From Siphonodentalium dalli (taxonomy: Eukaryota > Mollusca > Scaphopoda > Gadilida > Siphonodentaliidae): a DNA stretch of 64,000 bases. Below are positions 12,191-22,757 of the stretch, one piece after another (positions within the stretch are counted from its first letter, which is position 1; the number at the start of each line of letters is the position of its first letter). Below the pieces are notes generated by a model. The model worked only from the letters and a program-made list of their open reading frames with translations. It ran no database searches and had not been told where the DNA came from. The stretch spans positions 68,391,127-68,455,126 of the forward strand of contig CP136061.1 in assembly GCA_032622095.1 (NCBI GenBank), read 5' to 3'. Made by a program: the position numbers and the translations under genes.

Positions 12191-12639
12191 CCCTTACCGA
12201 ACATAATCGCTTATTAAGCGTTTTCTTAGCGTTTCCCTAGCGTTTGGGGCAATTTGTTAGCGTTTGAACGTTATGAGAAGACATTTCTTAGCGTTCGAAC
12301 GCTAAGAAAACGCTTCTGTTAGCGTTTGAACGTTAAGCATTGATGATCCTTAGCGATTTTTTTTATTCCTTAACGTTTAGAAAGTTAAACGCTAAGAAAA
12401 ACGTTAATATATTTGCGATTTTCTTATTCCTTAGCGTTTAGAAAGTTAAACGCTAAGAAAAACGCTAACATCTCTTCTCTGTTATTATAAGCATTGATAG
12501 ATCTGAACGTTTCTTTGTATTCCTTAGCGATTTTCAGCCTTTCATAAACGCTAGTAAATGGTTCTTAGTGTTTCTTGCATGACCGTGCATTTGAGGCTAC
12601 CATTATCAATTCAGAAATAAACTAAGTCGAGTTCAGGTA

Positions 12640-13190
12640 AATTTTATCTCCTATATATGTGACTTGTTTTTGACAATCTATGTACAAGAATGACCAGAAT
12701 TCTTTACACTATAAAATGATGTAGAATTCTGAAAATATTTTTTTAAATACATTTTTAATAGTTTCATGTACTGGTAGTTTGCCTTGGAAATAATTTGAAT
12801 ACTCCAGACATGTTCATTTAACTGAATAAGCGATAATATTTGACAAGTCTGGCAGGTATGACATATGTACCTGTACCTGTACATGTACTACTGTCTAATA
12901 TCTTCCAACAACAAGTATCTGGTAATTTGTTTCTTTTTGTTTTCATATCTCCTATATATGTGACTAATGTTTTTGACAATCTACCTATGAGAATGGCCAG
13001 AATTAGTTAAACTGAACAATGATGTAGAATTCTGAAAATATTTTTTTTACAATACGTATATTGAGTACATTTTGTTGTCTTTGAAATACTTTGAAAACTC
13101 CACACATTTAACTGAACAAAAGATAAATATATGACATGTCTGGCAGGTTTTACATGTACATTGTACCATACATGTACCACGTACTGTATA
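12640..13190. repeat. Diverged ~295-bp direct duplication
   Basis: Two copies (about 12640-12895 and 12945-13190) share ATCTCCTATATATGTGACT, TTTTTGACAATCTA, ATGATGTAGAATTCTGAAAA, TTTAACTGAA and TGTCTGGCAGGT in the same order. No open frame runs through either copy. Confidence 0.7.
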
Positions 13191-13268
13191 CCCTTTCTTT
13201 AAAAAAAATCACTAAATAAGTGTAATATGTTTATGGGATTTTTTTCAAACACTATTATTTAATGTATA

Positions 13269-13623
13269 CAGGGGCGCCGGAAGCATCCAAGGACAGGGGG
13301 GGGGCAGAGCCTACAAAAGGGGCATTTTCTCCGCAAACTCGGGAAAATAACCATCAATTCATTGTGGCAAAAATCCCTATTTTAATGGTACTTGTCGGTT
13401 TTTATGGCCGTTTTGTGATAAAATTGACAAATAATTAATATTCCTTGTGAAATTGGTGGTATTTGGACCAAAAAAGTCACATTTTGCTATAAAAACACGA
13501 GATTAAACACACAAAAAGCATTTTCTGTCTCCAGAAAAAGGGCTAGTCCTGCCCCCGCTCACCCCCCTTGGTCAAGGGCAGGGTCAGCTGCCCCCTCTGC
13601 CCCCCCCTCTTCCGGCGCCCCTG
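13269..13623. mobile_element. hAT-like MITE with perfect 8-bp target duplication
   Basis: The termini are CAGGGGCGCCGGAAG and its complement CTTCCGGCGCCCCTG. AATGTATA flanks both sides exactly (13261-13268 and 13624-13631). An 8-bp duplication with CAGGGG-type ends is typical of the hAT superfamily. The 355-bp body has no ORF, so it depends on a transposase elsewhere. It is nested inside the 12191-17202 element. Confidence 0.88.
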
Positions 13624-14165
13624 AATGTATAGTGCACAGAATACAGAGAATTTTGTTTCTTTCATGCAAGCCAGTGCAAACAACTATTTCAAGGAAAAAG
13701 TGGGGGGAAAATCTATTGTTGTAAGAAATATTGTCCCATCTGTGCTTTATACATTATCAAAAGAAGTGATTTTATGAACATTATTAATTTTTTTTTTTTT
13801 TTATATATATAAAATAATAATTATATTTAAAGTCAGACAGACCTGGACAGACCAGTCAATATGAGTTTCTATCACTTGAAAATATTTACTTGCTAGTTCG
13901 AGATCTCTGCATCCCCTAAAATATTCTAAGAACCAGATAATGCCTATACATAAAATTAAATCACTGCCTTATGCAATCATTGAGTCTGCATGACAATCCC
14001 CTGGGGCAATTTAAATTGTTAAGTTGGGGGAACTGGCCCATAAGCTTGGAATTTGATACTTCTTAAACTATGTAACAGATGTGTGGCCCAGTGTTGACTC
14101 TTTGTTTTGACCAGTTTGTCTCTCACTGATGAATGATGTACATGTTTATGCAGCTTTATACTCAG

Positions 14166-14287
14166 ATTTTGTTCTAAAAAGCAATGTGAAAAGAGATCAT
14201 TTTTCTGTGTTTTTGATGGATTAATTTATGAAGTCTCACAGAATACACAGCACCTGGATGGCTGGGAAACCATTATTTGTGTCTCTG
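14166..14287 (+). CDS. Possible exon of an unrecognised plus-strand gene
   Basis: An open frame runs from about 14137 to 14287 and ends in a good donor (CTCTG then GTAAGTAC). The frame leaves one base (phase 1), which matches the entry phase of the exons at 14971 and 15813. Its end reads HLDGWETIICVS. The acceptor is uncertain; CTTTATACTCAG just before 14166 and GCAG before 14154 are options. No family was recognised. Confidence 0.3.
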
Positions 14288-14439
14288 GTAAGTACTTTCA
14301 TAATTCAAATTAATTTATGTTGCTTATAGCCTCATGAAAGTTCAAATTATGATATATTATATAGAGAGAATGTACAGTACAATTAATATTGGCATGATCA
14401 TTTTTCATGCAGTCACACACAAAGGCAATATTAAATCTT

Positions 14440-14515
14440 AGCTACAGGGATCGAACCATTACAAGCTAGCTAGGCCCTCCACAATTCAACTACTCTCTCA
14501 CAGATTTTTGGATTC
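14440..14515 (-). repeat. Degenerate tRNA-like (SINE head) sequence
   Basis: On the minus strand a B-box-like GGTTCGATCCCTGTAG is preceded about 35 bases upstream by TAGTTGAATTGTGGAGGGC, resembling an A box and D arm. The anticodon stem region is short and the acceptor stem does not pair well, so this is not a functional tRNA gene. Confidence 0.3.
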
Positions 14516-14970
14516 CCTTTAAACAATGCATACACAACCCTGTATACATGGGATTTAATATATCAATCTCATAAGGATAAACCAATTTGAATAAAAACAA
14601 ATGACTCACATATCCAGGGTTTAAATCTACATATTAATATATTGCAGGGGTGGAATCAGGGGAGGGGTCAATTGTATTATAAAGTAGCCCCTGCATTGGG
14701 GAAATGCTGATGCCACCCCTGATATTGCAATATTTAAATGAAACTTACTATGGGTGTATATATATATGCATGATGCCCATGCATGCCAATTAACTTTGAA
14801 GTGCTAATTAAATTTCTACCTACAATTTTTACTCGACCAACATAATTCAATGTACGCATGGCTGAAGTATATATTTTTCTTCTATGGTCCCAAGATCAAA
14901 ATGAAATAAAAATATGGCTTGAATAACACCAGCATAGCTTTAACTATGACTTAATCTATTTCAATTTCAG

Positions 14971-15014
14971 AGATCACAATTTCTTTTTCAAAGAAACAGT
15001 CACAGAAGATTTGA
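14971..15014 (+). pseudogene. Possible duplicated or alternative terminal exon
   Basis: It follows an acceptor TATTTCAATTTCAG. Joined in phase 1 it reads EITISFSKKQ and stops at TGA (15012-15014). The acceptor and first ten residues resemble the exon at 15813 (EFIISVSKKE), which suggests an exon duplication in which this copy has decayed or ends the protein early. Confidence 0.25.
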
Positions 15015-15812
15015 GAAGAAATTGCATGATCGACTACTACAGTAATATAAGGAAATCTACTTGAAAGGTACCAGTGCAAGGAGTCAAAACAATCTCTCTG
15101 TAAAAGTAAAGATAGCAATATTAGAAGGGTAATTAAGCTTTATACTTTAAATAGGGTACATTAAATAATACCTTATCAGGTCCCCTCAATATAGAATTTC
15201 CATTGTGCTAAACATTTATCTGTCATTTATATGCTTTGTTGAATGGGATTTCTACTTATAATGAATATGAACTCCATATTACATTTTGGGTATTACCAAA
15301 AAAATTAACTAATTAACAGCAGAATTGATGAGTTATACATTTTCTCAGCAGATAATATTTCATGGTTTGACAATACACATAAAACACATATATTCTATAA
15401 GTTGGCTGTAGTGCACCTAATAAGAAGAACATATGCCCTAGCTATGTTTGACTTTGGAAACAGCTAGATATATGCTCAGCCTGTAACCCTGTACAGATAT
15501 TCTGCATTGTATGAATGTAGCTTCAGTACCAATTATTGGATTGTAATGTCCTTTGGTACTACATGTACTATGACAATAATATACCATCATGGGAAGAAGG
15601 ATATCCACATACAAACTATATTTCATCCATTAATTAACATCCATTCAAACTTTCAGCACTGCAGCCTTTCCAAACTGCAAATCAGGAAATGTGTCATATG
15701 CTATGCATTACAGTTGTAATAAATAAGCCAATCATGAAATTGATAAATAATCAGGTGATACATGTACGAAGCCTTTAAATAGTTATCATTATATTAATTC
15801 TTCAATTTTCAG

Positions 15813-15951
15813 AATTCATAATTTCGGTCTCCAAAAAAGAGATGTGGGACATCATGAAGGAGACTGACGTTAATGCTAAAATATGCTCAAAGTGTACAAA
15901 TGAAAGAAGTCGGATGAAGATTTTGTATGATAAGGTCAAGACTAATGAAGG
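15813..15951 (+). CDS. Candidate exon of an unrecognised plus-strand gene
   Basis: It is bounded by a good acceptor (TTCTTCAATTTTCAG) and donor (GAAGG then GTAAGTTA). Entered in phase 1 it is open throughout and reads EFIISVSKKE followed by EMWDIMKETDVNAKICSKC and a basic stretch NERSRMKILYDKVK. The composition is protein-like, with a CxxC pair. It leaves two bases (GG), which pair with the A opening the next exon. No family was recognised. The whole exon sits inside the 12191-17202 element, so it may be a captured or element-borne gene. Confidence 0.45.
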
Positions 15952-16313
15952 GTAAGTTATACTTGTCTCATATGGATGTCATACTGTCCAGCATGTATGA
16001 TATCATACCTTTTCATGTGTCATAAGAATGTGCAACATTGTTTGGTACATTGTGTAAGTATATATTAATGCCAAGTTTATGACCGCACAGCTAGACAAAT
16101 AATTTTGTGTAAAGTAACTCCATCAGAAGACCTGCAGGTGATTGTGCATGGCCGCAAGGGCTGTCCTTGAAAATTTGTTTGTCAAATACAACTGTGGGGG
16201 ACCATTTTGCATAAAACAAAGAAAGCAGAGTAAAGTTGCTTAAGTGTGTTAAATTGAAGGAAATTTCATCAATGATTCTTGGAAATCTTAATTTTTCCTT
16301 TTATTGTTTTCAG

Positions 16314-16335
16314 AAATGAATCTGCACCAAAGTAA
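16314..16335 (+). CDS. Candidate last coding exon of the same plus-strand gene
   Basis: It follows a strong acceptor (TTTTATTGTTTTCAG). Spliced to 15951 it reads GNESAPK and then TAA at 16333-16335. A canonical AATAAA lies at 16595-16600, a plausible polyadenylation signal for a ~260-base 3' UTR. Support rests only on splice signals and phase. Confidence 0.4.
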
Positions 16336-16854
16336 AGAAAAGAACTCGATCAGGATAGAATGTTATATATTAATTACTGTTTTGTTATAGCCTGAATTTC
16401 CTCTGGCCTTCACATGTTATTGTGACCGAGTGAAAGACAGAGTTAAAAAACTTCAAAACCCTGGTATATATGTTTCACTCAATCTTTTATAGCACACCAC
16501 CAGGTTTTGATGAATTTCACACTGTCCTTCACCCAGTAATTATAGCATATGAAGATGAGAGGAAAATCAGGCTAAGATCATTTGATTATATTTGAATAAA
16601 TTCTATTGATTCTGAAATTGGAGTAGCCTACACAGTTCATAATTCCACCATGAGGAAGGAATATTTTGGGAGAGTCAACAATCAGTGAATGAGTTAGTGA
16701 ATCTTTAGGAAAAGAATGTAAGGTACTGTAACATTAGATAAATGCATGTTCTAAATATGTGTGAGCAAACGGTGAGGCCTTTCTAAGCAGCATTTTAAGT
16801 CGTAAGTCGTAACCAGAAGACTGTAGAATTCAGTAACTTGAGGGTTAATATTAG

Positions 16855-17202
16855 CGTTTAAATGATTATATTTGAATGCTAAGGAAACGCTAAGGAAACG
16901 CTAAGGAATAAGGAAACGCTAAGGAATTGCAACAGTATATTTGCCAACATACCAACAATATGCAAATGAGGTAAGCGTTCAAACGCTAAGCTTAGCGTTC
17001 GAACGCTAAGCTCATAAATATTTCGCCCAATATACACGCTAACCAAACGCTAACCAAATGCTAAGATAGCGTTTGAACGCTAAGCTTAACATTTGTTTGC
17101 CCCATTCATCTTAGCGTTTATTTTATGCATTTGAACGCTAAGGAAACGCTAAGGGTAATCGCTAAGCAAACGCTAAATAATGGCGTTCGGTTTTGGTAAG
17201 GG
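16855..17202. repeat. Right array of AACGCTAAG words
   Basis: Runs of AAACGCTAAGG, CGTTCGAACGCTAAGC and TAGCGTTTGAACGC. It mirrors the left array at about 12200-12560 and ends GGTTTTGGTAAGGG. Confidence 0.75.
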
Positions 17203-17296
17203 ATTACACTTAAGCGTGAATATTACTGTTATTTGTAAATTTGATCATACACTTAATTGTCCCGATGAACTTGATCAGGAATAGACTACAATTCTA

Positions 17297-17365
17297 TGGG
17301 AGGCCAAATTCACATTTAATAATTAATTGTGCTTAAGTGCAATTAATTGCGCTTAAGCACAATTC
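17297..17365. repeat. Truncated TATGGGA palindrome-array element
   Basis: It begins TATGGGAGGCCAAATTCACA and continues into three CTTAAG palindromes (AATTGTGCTTAAGTGCAATT and similar), then stops without a mirrored end. Confidence 0.6.
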
Positions 17366-17435
17366 ATGGTTATATGTAACAAAACACCCCTGGTGAATAA
17401 ATAGGTTTCTCCATAACTTAGCATTATATATATAT

Positions 17436-17815
17436 ACTAGCCGATGAGCCCGACGTTGTCCGGGCTATTCAAAAACCAAATTTCAAGTCGATAGCTCTAT
17501 CCGTTTCCGAGATCTGGTCTGCGCATGCGCGAAGCTGGCGTCGCACGGGCTCGGCGACCTGATAAAACTCGTATCCGGGGCAAGATACATTCACATAGCA
17601 AATTTCAAGTCGATAGCTCCACCCGTTTCCGTGATCTCGTCTGGGCATGCGCTGCACGGGCGCCGCACGGGCTCGCCAATACGACAACGTCCACCGCCTG
17701 GTCAAACTACACACACGTACCAAGTTTCGCCCCGATCGGTCGAGAATCGTAGATTTGTATAAATGACAAACAGACAGACAAACAAACAGACAGAGGTCTT
17801 AAAAATATATATGAG
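17436..17815. repeat. Dispersed repeat with GACA-rich tail
   Basis: It starts CTAGCCGATGAGCCCGACG and contains two diverged copies of CAAATTTCAAGTCGATAGCT followed by a GC-rich block. It ends in ACAGACAGACAAACAAACAG-type microsatellite and then TTAAAAATATATATGAGAT. The structure resembles widespread invertebrate SINE-like or LINE-tail repeats; the class is not determined. Short ORFs here are spurious. Confidence 0.5.
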
Positions 17816-17851
17816 ATAACTCCTATTGACATGTCACCTCTTGGTTTCAAT

Positions 17852-18820
17852 TAGTGATGCGGACCGGACCGCTTTGGACCGGTCCGGTCCGCGGTCCACC
17901 CCTGGACCGCGGTCCGGTCCGGACCAGGTGTCACTGGACCGGACCGGACCGCTTTTTGTCACCGGTCCGGTACTCTCCGGTCCGGTCCACTATTTTACTT
18001 CAGTTATAATAAACTATCGCGAATATTATTGCTTTTTGCCGTCATATCAATTAGCAACGATGTATTGACGCATTCAAGTGGTTAATATCTATTAAACGTT
18101 TGATGCAATGAAAACAATGTATAGATGTACTTTGTACATGTCAATTTCCTTATAATGAAAGACAAGACAGTTACATTAATCCTATCGTAGTTGTACGTAG
18201 GTATATAACTGTATATATACTTAGGTATATAACTGTAATTGTCAGGACTATACACTCAGCCATCACAATCTCCAAGACTCCAATATTAATGTAGTAGTCA
18301 TATTAGTACACATTTGTATAATTGTCATCAGTATAGTTATTTCGTTTAAATTTCAATTTAATGAAAATAAGTATGATACGAATCATGCATACGATCAGTT
18401 GAGTGCCATGCTAGATTGGTATAACACATTCTGACCCTAGCTATATACATGTATCTCTCCAATACATTTAATTAGTGCATGTTCACATTACTAGAAATAC
18501 TATTATCGTACTGCATCGTTCCCAGTATATCCCACCAGAGACAGACAATGAAGCATACAATCGGCAAACAATGTAAGTTTTTACCATATATGGACTCATT
18601 GCAATGCAATGAACTCAGTAACCTTATAGTTTGTACTATATAGAGTAAAAACTTTGAGAAAACAGAGAATTCATTAACAATTATAGCCTATTATATGTGG
18701 ACCGGACCGTTTTGGACCGGTCCAGGCATGTGTACCGGACCGGAATGGCCTGGACCGGACTGGACCGCCTTGGCAGCAGACCGGACCACCCAAGGTGGTC
18801 CGGTCCGGTCCGCATCACTA
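17852..18820. mobile_element. hAT-like non-autonomous element with GGACCGGTCC arrays
   Basis: The ends are TAGTGATGCGGACCGGACC and the complementary GGTCCGGTCCGCATCACTA. The flanks GTTTCAAT (17844-17851) and GTTTCATT (18821-18828) make an 8-bp target duplication with one mismatch. TAGTGATG ends and an 8-bp duplication fit hAT. Both subterminal regions (about 150 bp) are packed with GGACCGGTCC palindromes; the middle (about 18000-18690) is AT-rich with no ORF of note. Confidence 0.85.
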
Positions 18821-18879
18821 GTTTCATTGGTTTGGATGGGTAGGAAGCTAGCCCAACTTCTTTATCAAAATGGCTGACT

Positions 18880-19010
18880 CGCAATAGTATCACCTTCTGT
18901 TTTAGTTGGAGCGACTCGTGATAGCATTATATTATCTTCGGTATATATATTAGTTGGGGCTACTTGCAATAGCATTACTTTCTGTATTAGTCGGGGCGAC
19001 ATTGATTTTC
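18880..19010. repeat. Degenerate short tandem repeat
   Basis: Three imperfect units share a GCAATAG or GATAGCATTA core, then CTTC(T/G)GTAT, then TTAGTTGGGGC or TTAGTCGGGGC. No ORF. Confidence 0.5.
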
Positions 19011-19258
19011 TTCAATTTTCGAGTATATACAGGCACACCATATGAGGGAAGCAAGCCCTCGGTGACACCACATTCACACTATATGATCATGGAAATACTA
19101 TAGATTTGTGCAAGAGATGCTGATTTAATAAGAAAAACTAGAGCTCCAGGACTGAGACACCAAAGCTCCAGTAATTACACACCATATTTTGGACAGGGAT
19201 GCTGATAATATGAAAATAGGGTTTTTTCCCCCTGATTTAAGTCAATAAGTAAACCATA

Positions 19259-19468
19259 CAGTAATGCTCTAATTAATCGACTCCTTAACCACAGCAGAAT
19301 TATGGATAACTTTTCAGGATTTAGTCGGAAATATGGCTTGTTGCCATTCATCGGAAAGCTCTTGAGAGCTTTTCGATGAATGGCAACAAGCCATATTTCC
19401 GACTAAATCCTGAAAAGTTACCCATAATTATGCTGTGGTTAAGAAGTCGATTAATTAGAGCATTACTG
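19259..19468. mobile_element. TA-flanked hairpin MITE (CAGTAATGC family), copy 2
   Basis: A full-length, almost perfect hairpin bounded by TA (19257-19258, 19469-19470). Ends are CAGTAATGCTCTAATTAATC and its complement. Arms match copy 1 at 1386-1598 with few differences. Confidence 0.88.
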
Positions 19469-19649
19469 TATGAGGTAAGAAAGCCCTCATGCAGTGACAC
19501 TGCATGCATGTATAGGATATTACCATAGTAAAGGCTAAAATCTGTGCAAAAATACATTAAAAACATCATACAAAAAATTACTAGAGTTCCAGGAAGGCGA
19601 CATCAATTCTTTGGATAGAGGGATGCTGATAATATGTAATTAGGGATGT

Positions 19650-19920
19650 ACATCCCACTATGACCGCACAGGTGGACAATGTAGCTACTCTCGTTATACC
19701 CATACACCACTTCAATGACCAGACAGCCACTCCCTGTATAATGTTCACCTCACACATGACCATACAGCTACTCCTTATATACCTATACATCTCAACATGG
19801 ACACTCCGTCCATGACCATATAGTCACACATTGTATAACTATTCACATCATTCATGAATACGATAACTCCCTGTATACATGTACCTACTCACCTCACCTA
19901 TGACCATACAGACATACACA
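19650..19920. repeat. Degenerate minisatellite
   Basis: About five imperfect units of ~50 bp share ATGACCATACAG, (C)TCC(C/T)TGTATA and TTCACCTCAC. No coding potential. Confidence 0.55.
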
Positions 19921-20689
19921 CTGTTGATCAATGTTGATGCTAATGGGCCAGAGTAGCCACATAATATGATCCCTCTCAGTTCCGTTCTGCCCATTTCCAT
20001 TCAAAAACATGGACAGAATCCCAAAAGAAGTTTACGACAATATCCATACTGCATCCCTTAAAATGAACTTGTCACACATCATAAGGTACTGGGACAACCA
20101 GAATAGAACACTTAGTTGATTAAGTAGGTTTAATAACCAAGTGAGTCACAATTTGCTACCGTTTCAGAACAGCAGAGAATAATGTTCAGAATATATGTGA
20201 CAAATCAACTTTTTACCAAATTTGGTTGCCATTTTGCAAGCCAATCTTCAGTAATTTTGTCTAAAACACAAATATTTTTTACCCCCAGAAGCCAAAGAAA
20301 TAGTAATTATTTAGGAGCGTTTGATCAGATTGAGTACCTTTAATGTGAAATTTTATGCCAAAATCTGGGTTACACCCTTAATACCATACTAAAAATTTTA
20401 AGAGCCTGAGTATACCCTGATACATATAAACTGGTTAGAGTGACCAGTTGAGCAATTAAATGGTTGGAATTTCCGTATCTCTAATGTTGTATTTTGACTT
20501 TTAAAAGGAAGATAGAAGTGAGAAACAACACAATTATGTTTGTTTTTCATAGTTTTATTTAAATCTTAACAAATATCTGTAAAACATTCTTTCAAAATAA
20601 GCCATGCATGCATGGATCTCACAGCCATCAAAATTGATATGAAAATTAATATAAATTATGACTTGTGCAACAGAAACAAATGTTGGTGT
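19921..20689. other. Non-coding stretch, nothing recognised
   Basis: AT-rich, no ORF above 60 codons with protein-like composition. Confidence 0.5.
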
Positions 20690-20860
20690 ATCCCATAGGG
20701 AGCCTCGGATATATAAGAGAATACACTGGCTTACAAGGTCAAGACAAGGTAAATATTGTTAGGCCAATGAATTCTCTTATATATGTGAGACTCCCTATGG
20801 GGAAACTCGCATATATAAGATAATGCATTGGCACAGGGTTTTCGCAAAATTACTGAATGG
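20690..20860. repeat. ATATATAAGAGAATGCATTGGC hairpin family, partial copy
   Basis: Contains TATATAAGAGAATACACTGG, the internal GGTCAAG...GGTAAATATTGTTAGGCC segment and a mirrored TTCTCTTATATATG arm, ending GGCACAGGGTTTTCGC. This family recurs at least seven times between 27.9 and 52.1 kb. The left end is lost. Confidence 0.7.
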
Positions 20861-20874
20861 ATTTTCCCATTTAA

Positions 20875-21402
20875 TGGGACTGAAGGTCTTCGAAGTGGAT
20901 GCGAAATAACATAAAATTCTGTAAAACAACTATCATAATTTTTTTTATTCAACAAGTATGTGAATAATCGATTGACTTTGTTCATATTTTCATTATTAAA
21001 AACTGGCATGTCAAAACCATTGTTATGTAAACATTACTATTACAATGGAACTACCAATAAAAGTCAAATTTGTCCAATAAGACACCAAAGTTCAATCAAA
21101 ACTTGACATTAAACATTGAAAAAGTTCAAAGGATTGAAAAATATTCTGAAAATCATATTCAGACTAAAATATTTGAACTTACTACATGATTATCAATATT
21201 TGTTGACAAATAAATGTAACAGTTTTGTTTACATAACAATGGTTTCAACACACAAAATTTTGATATTAGAGAACTATCAATAAAGAATATAAAAGAACAA
21301 AGTTGATCTATTTATCCAAGATCATCTCAGTGGTGATGTTTTTACAGACTTTAATATTTATTGAACATTTACCCACCATGAATATCTTGGGTCCCTTTCA
21401 TT
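20875..21402. mobile_element. TTAA-flanked inverted-repeat element (AGGGACT family), copy 1
   Basis: Flanked by TTAA (20871-20874, 21403-21406). Long imperfect inverted arms contain GTCTGTAAAA, TTCATTATTAA and CCATTGTTATGTAAACA in mirrored order. Short ORFs are chance. A close relative lies at 24166-24530. Confidence 0.7.
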
Positions 21403-21406
21403 TTAA

Positions 21407-22606
21407 AAGAGTGAAATGGTCAGGATTCAATTGTTTCTTTAAATTCACCACCACGCATGTTATTACCTCTTGGCTGCTATATACATCCCCATACTGAGTA
21501 CCGATGTAAAATGTCATGCTGTGTGCTATACGTCCATACTGAGTACGGACATAATTCAGCACACTAGCAGTTGGCCATTATTCATAACTGGAACTCAAAG
21601 AGTTTGGTGCAATGGAATCATTGTATCTCAAAGTTTTAAACATTGTATGGTGTTCCAAGATTGTGAATGATAATAGCCTTTCAATATCGTCAGTTTTAGG
21701 GTTTTCACGCTATTCCCATTATACTCTTCCACTGGAAAATGGAGATGATGTCAATGGCCAGCAGACAACATCATAACATTATTTAGCAGTGAAGAGGCTT
21801 ATCATTTCATCCTAGGGTTGGGAACTTAGATTATAATTTGCTTGAAAATGGCAGCAAGAGGTCTCACCTAGAAGCGAGTATCAATCGTTTTCTTTATCTA
21901 TATAAAATAGCCCAACCACGACAGATAGCAAATTAACTATGAATCCAAATTCTCATATAAATATGACTACCCGGTACTCACTATGAATCCCGTCCCCCAT
22001 ATAAATATGGCTATTGAGAAGATGTAAGTGTCAAGTAACTTCAGTCACCATTTTTCGATGTTGTGAAACTTGAATGCCAAAATATGTTTTTTTGTTGGGA
22101 CAGCTCATTAGTCTAATATAATATATATTATTATGTCAGCTCTTGCGATTAGCCAATCAGCGTCGATAAATAGTAACGGTATATGAACTCATATTAGGTC
22201 AGTAACCCATATGAAATCATATTAGGTGCTTATCCACTATCTTGTTTTTCAGAAACTCTGTCGCCTCGGTGATATTTTTGGTGTATTTTGGCGCCAAGAA
22301 AAGGATATCTGTCGGAAATCATTTTCTGCGAATTTAAAGACATAGTACCATGTACCAAAACCTGCATGCGATATATTTGAGGAATTCTAAAGACTCATAA
22401 ATTAGCTATCAAACTCAACAAGTTGTCCTACCTCTGGTGATTAGCCATTGACTCGATGCGTTGACGTTCAATGCCCATGGCGCGTCACTGTGACGTTACA
22501 CAAGTTAATGGCCATAAATGACACATTTAACTTAACCAAATTAAAATAAATTACAGCGACGATTAATTAAAGGGATATGCTGGAGATTGTCCACTGACAT
22601 AATAAA
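21407..22606. other. Non-coding stretch, no gene seen
   Basis: AT-rich with a TATAAATATG duplication near 21960-22010 and an (ATT)-rich palindrome near 22120. No ORF of interest. Confidence 0.45.
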
Positions 22607-22757
22607 TACGTTACTGGACGCTTAGTGGTCGGATATGGTGTCATGTGAGGCCCAGCGAGATCAATATTAGGCTTGGCCTACGGCCTCACCTAATATTGAT
22701 CTCACTTCGCCTCACATGACACCATATCCGACCACTGAGCGTCCCGTAACTTATAAT
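22607..22757. repeat. Hairpin MITE-like inverted repeat
   Basis: Arms of about 65 bp: ACGCTTAGTGGTCGGATATG then GTGTCATGTGAGGC on the left, mirrored on the right, around a short GGCCTACGGCC centre. No ORF. Confidence 0.8.

Larger units (their letters stand above)
12191..17202. mobile_element. 5.0-kb element with mirror-image AACGCTAAG array ends
   Basis: The left end reads CCCTTACCGAACATAATCG and the right end, on the other strand, CCCTTACCAAAACCGAACG. Both continue inward into arrays of TTAGCGTTT / AAACGCTAA words with GTTCGAACGC palindromes (left about 12200-12560, right about 16855-17190). Outside both ends lie CTTAAG palindromes. The interior holds a ~295-bp diverged duplication, a hAT-like MITE and a candidate gene tail. 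No transposase was recognised and no clean target duplication was found, so calling this one mobile unit is an inference from the paired ends. Confidence 0.55.

Noticed and set aside
14440-14515. Functional tRNA gene on the minus strand
   Set aside because: The B box is good but the anticodon region is short and the acceptor stem does not pair; kept only as a SINE-like remnant.
17469-17752. Two opposite ORFs of 84 and 75 codons
   Set aside because: Both lie in a GC-rich dispersed repeat and mirror each other.
17826-18893. ORFs rich in GPD or TGP repeats
   Set aside because: Translations of GGACCGGTCC palindromes at the ends of a hAT-like element.
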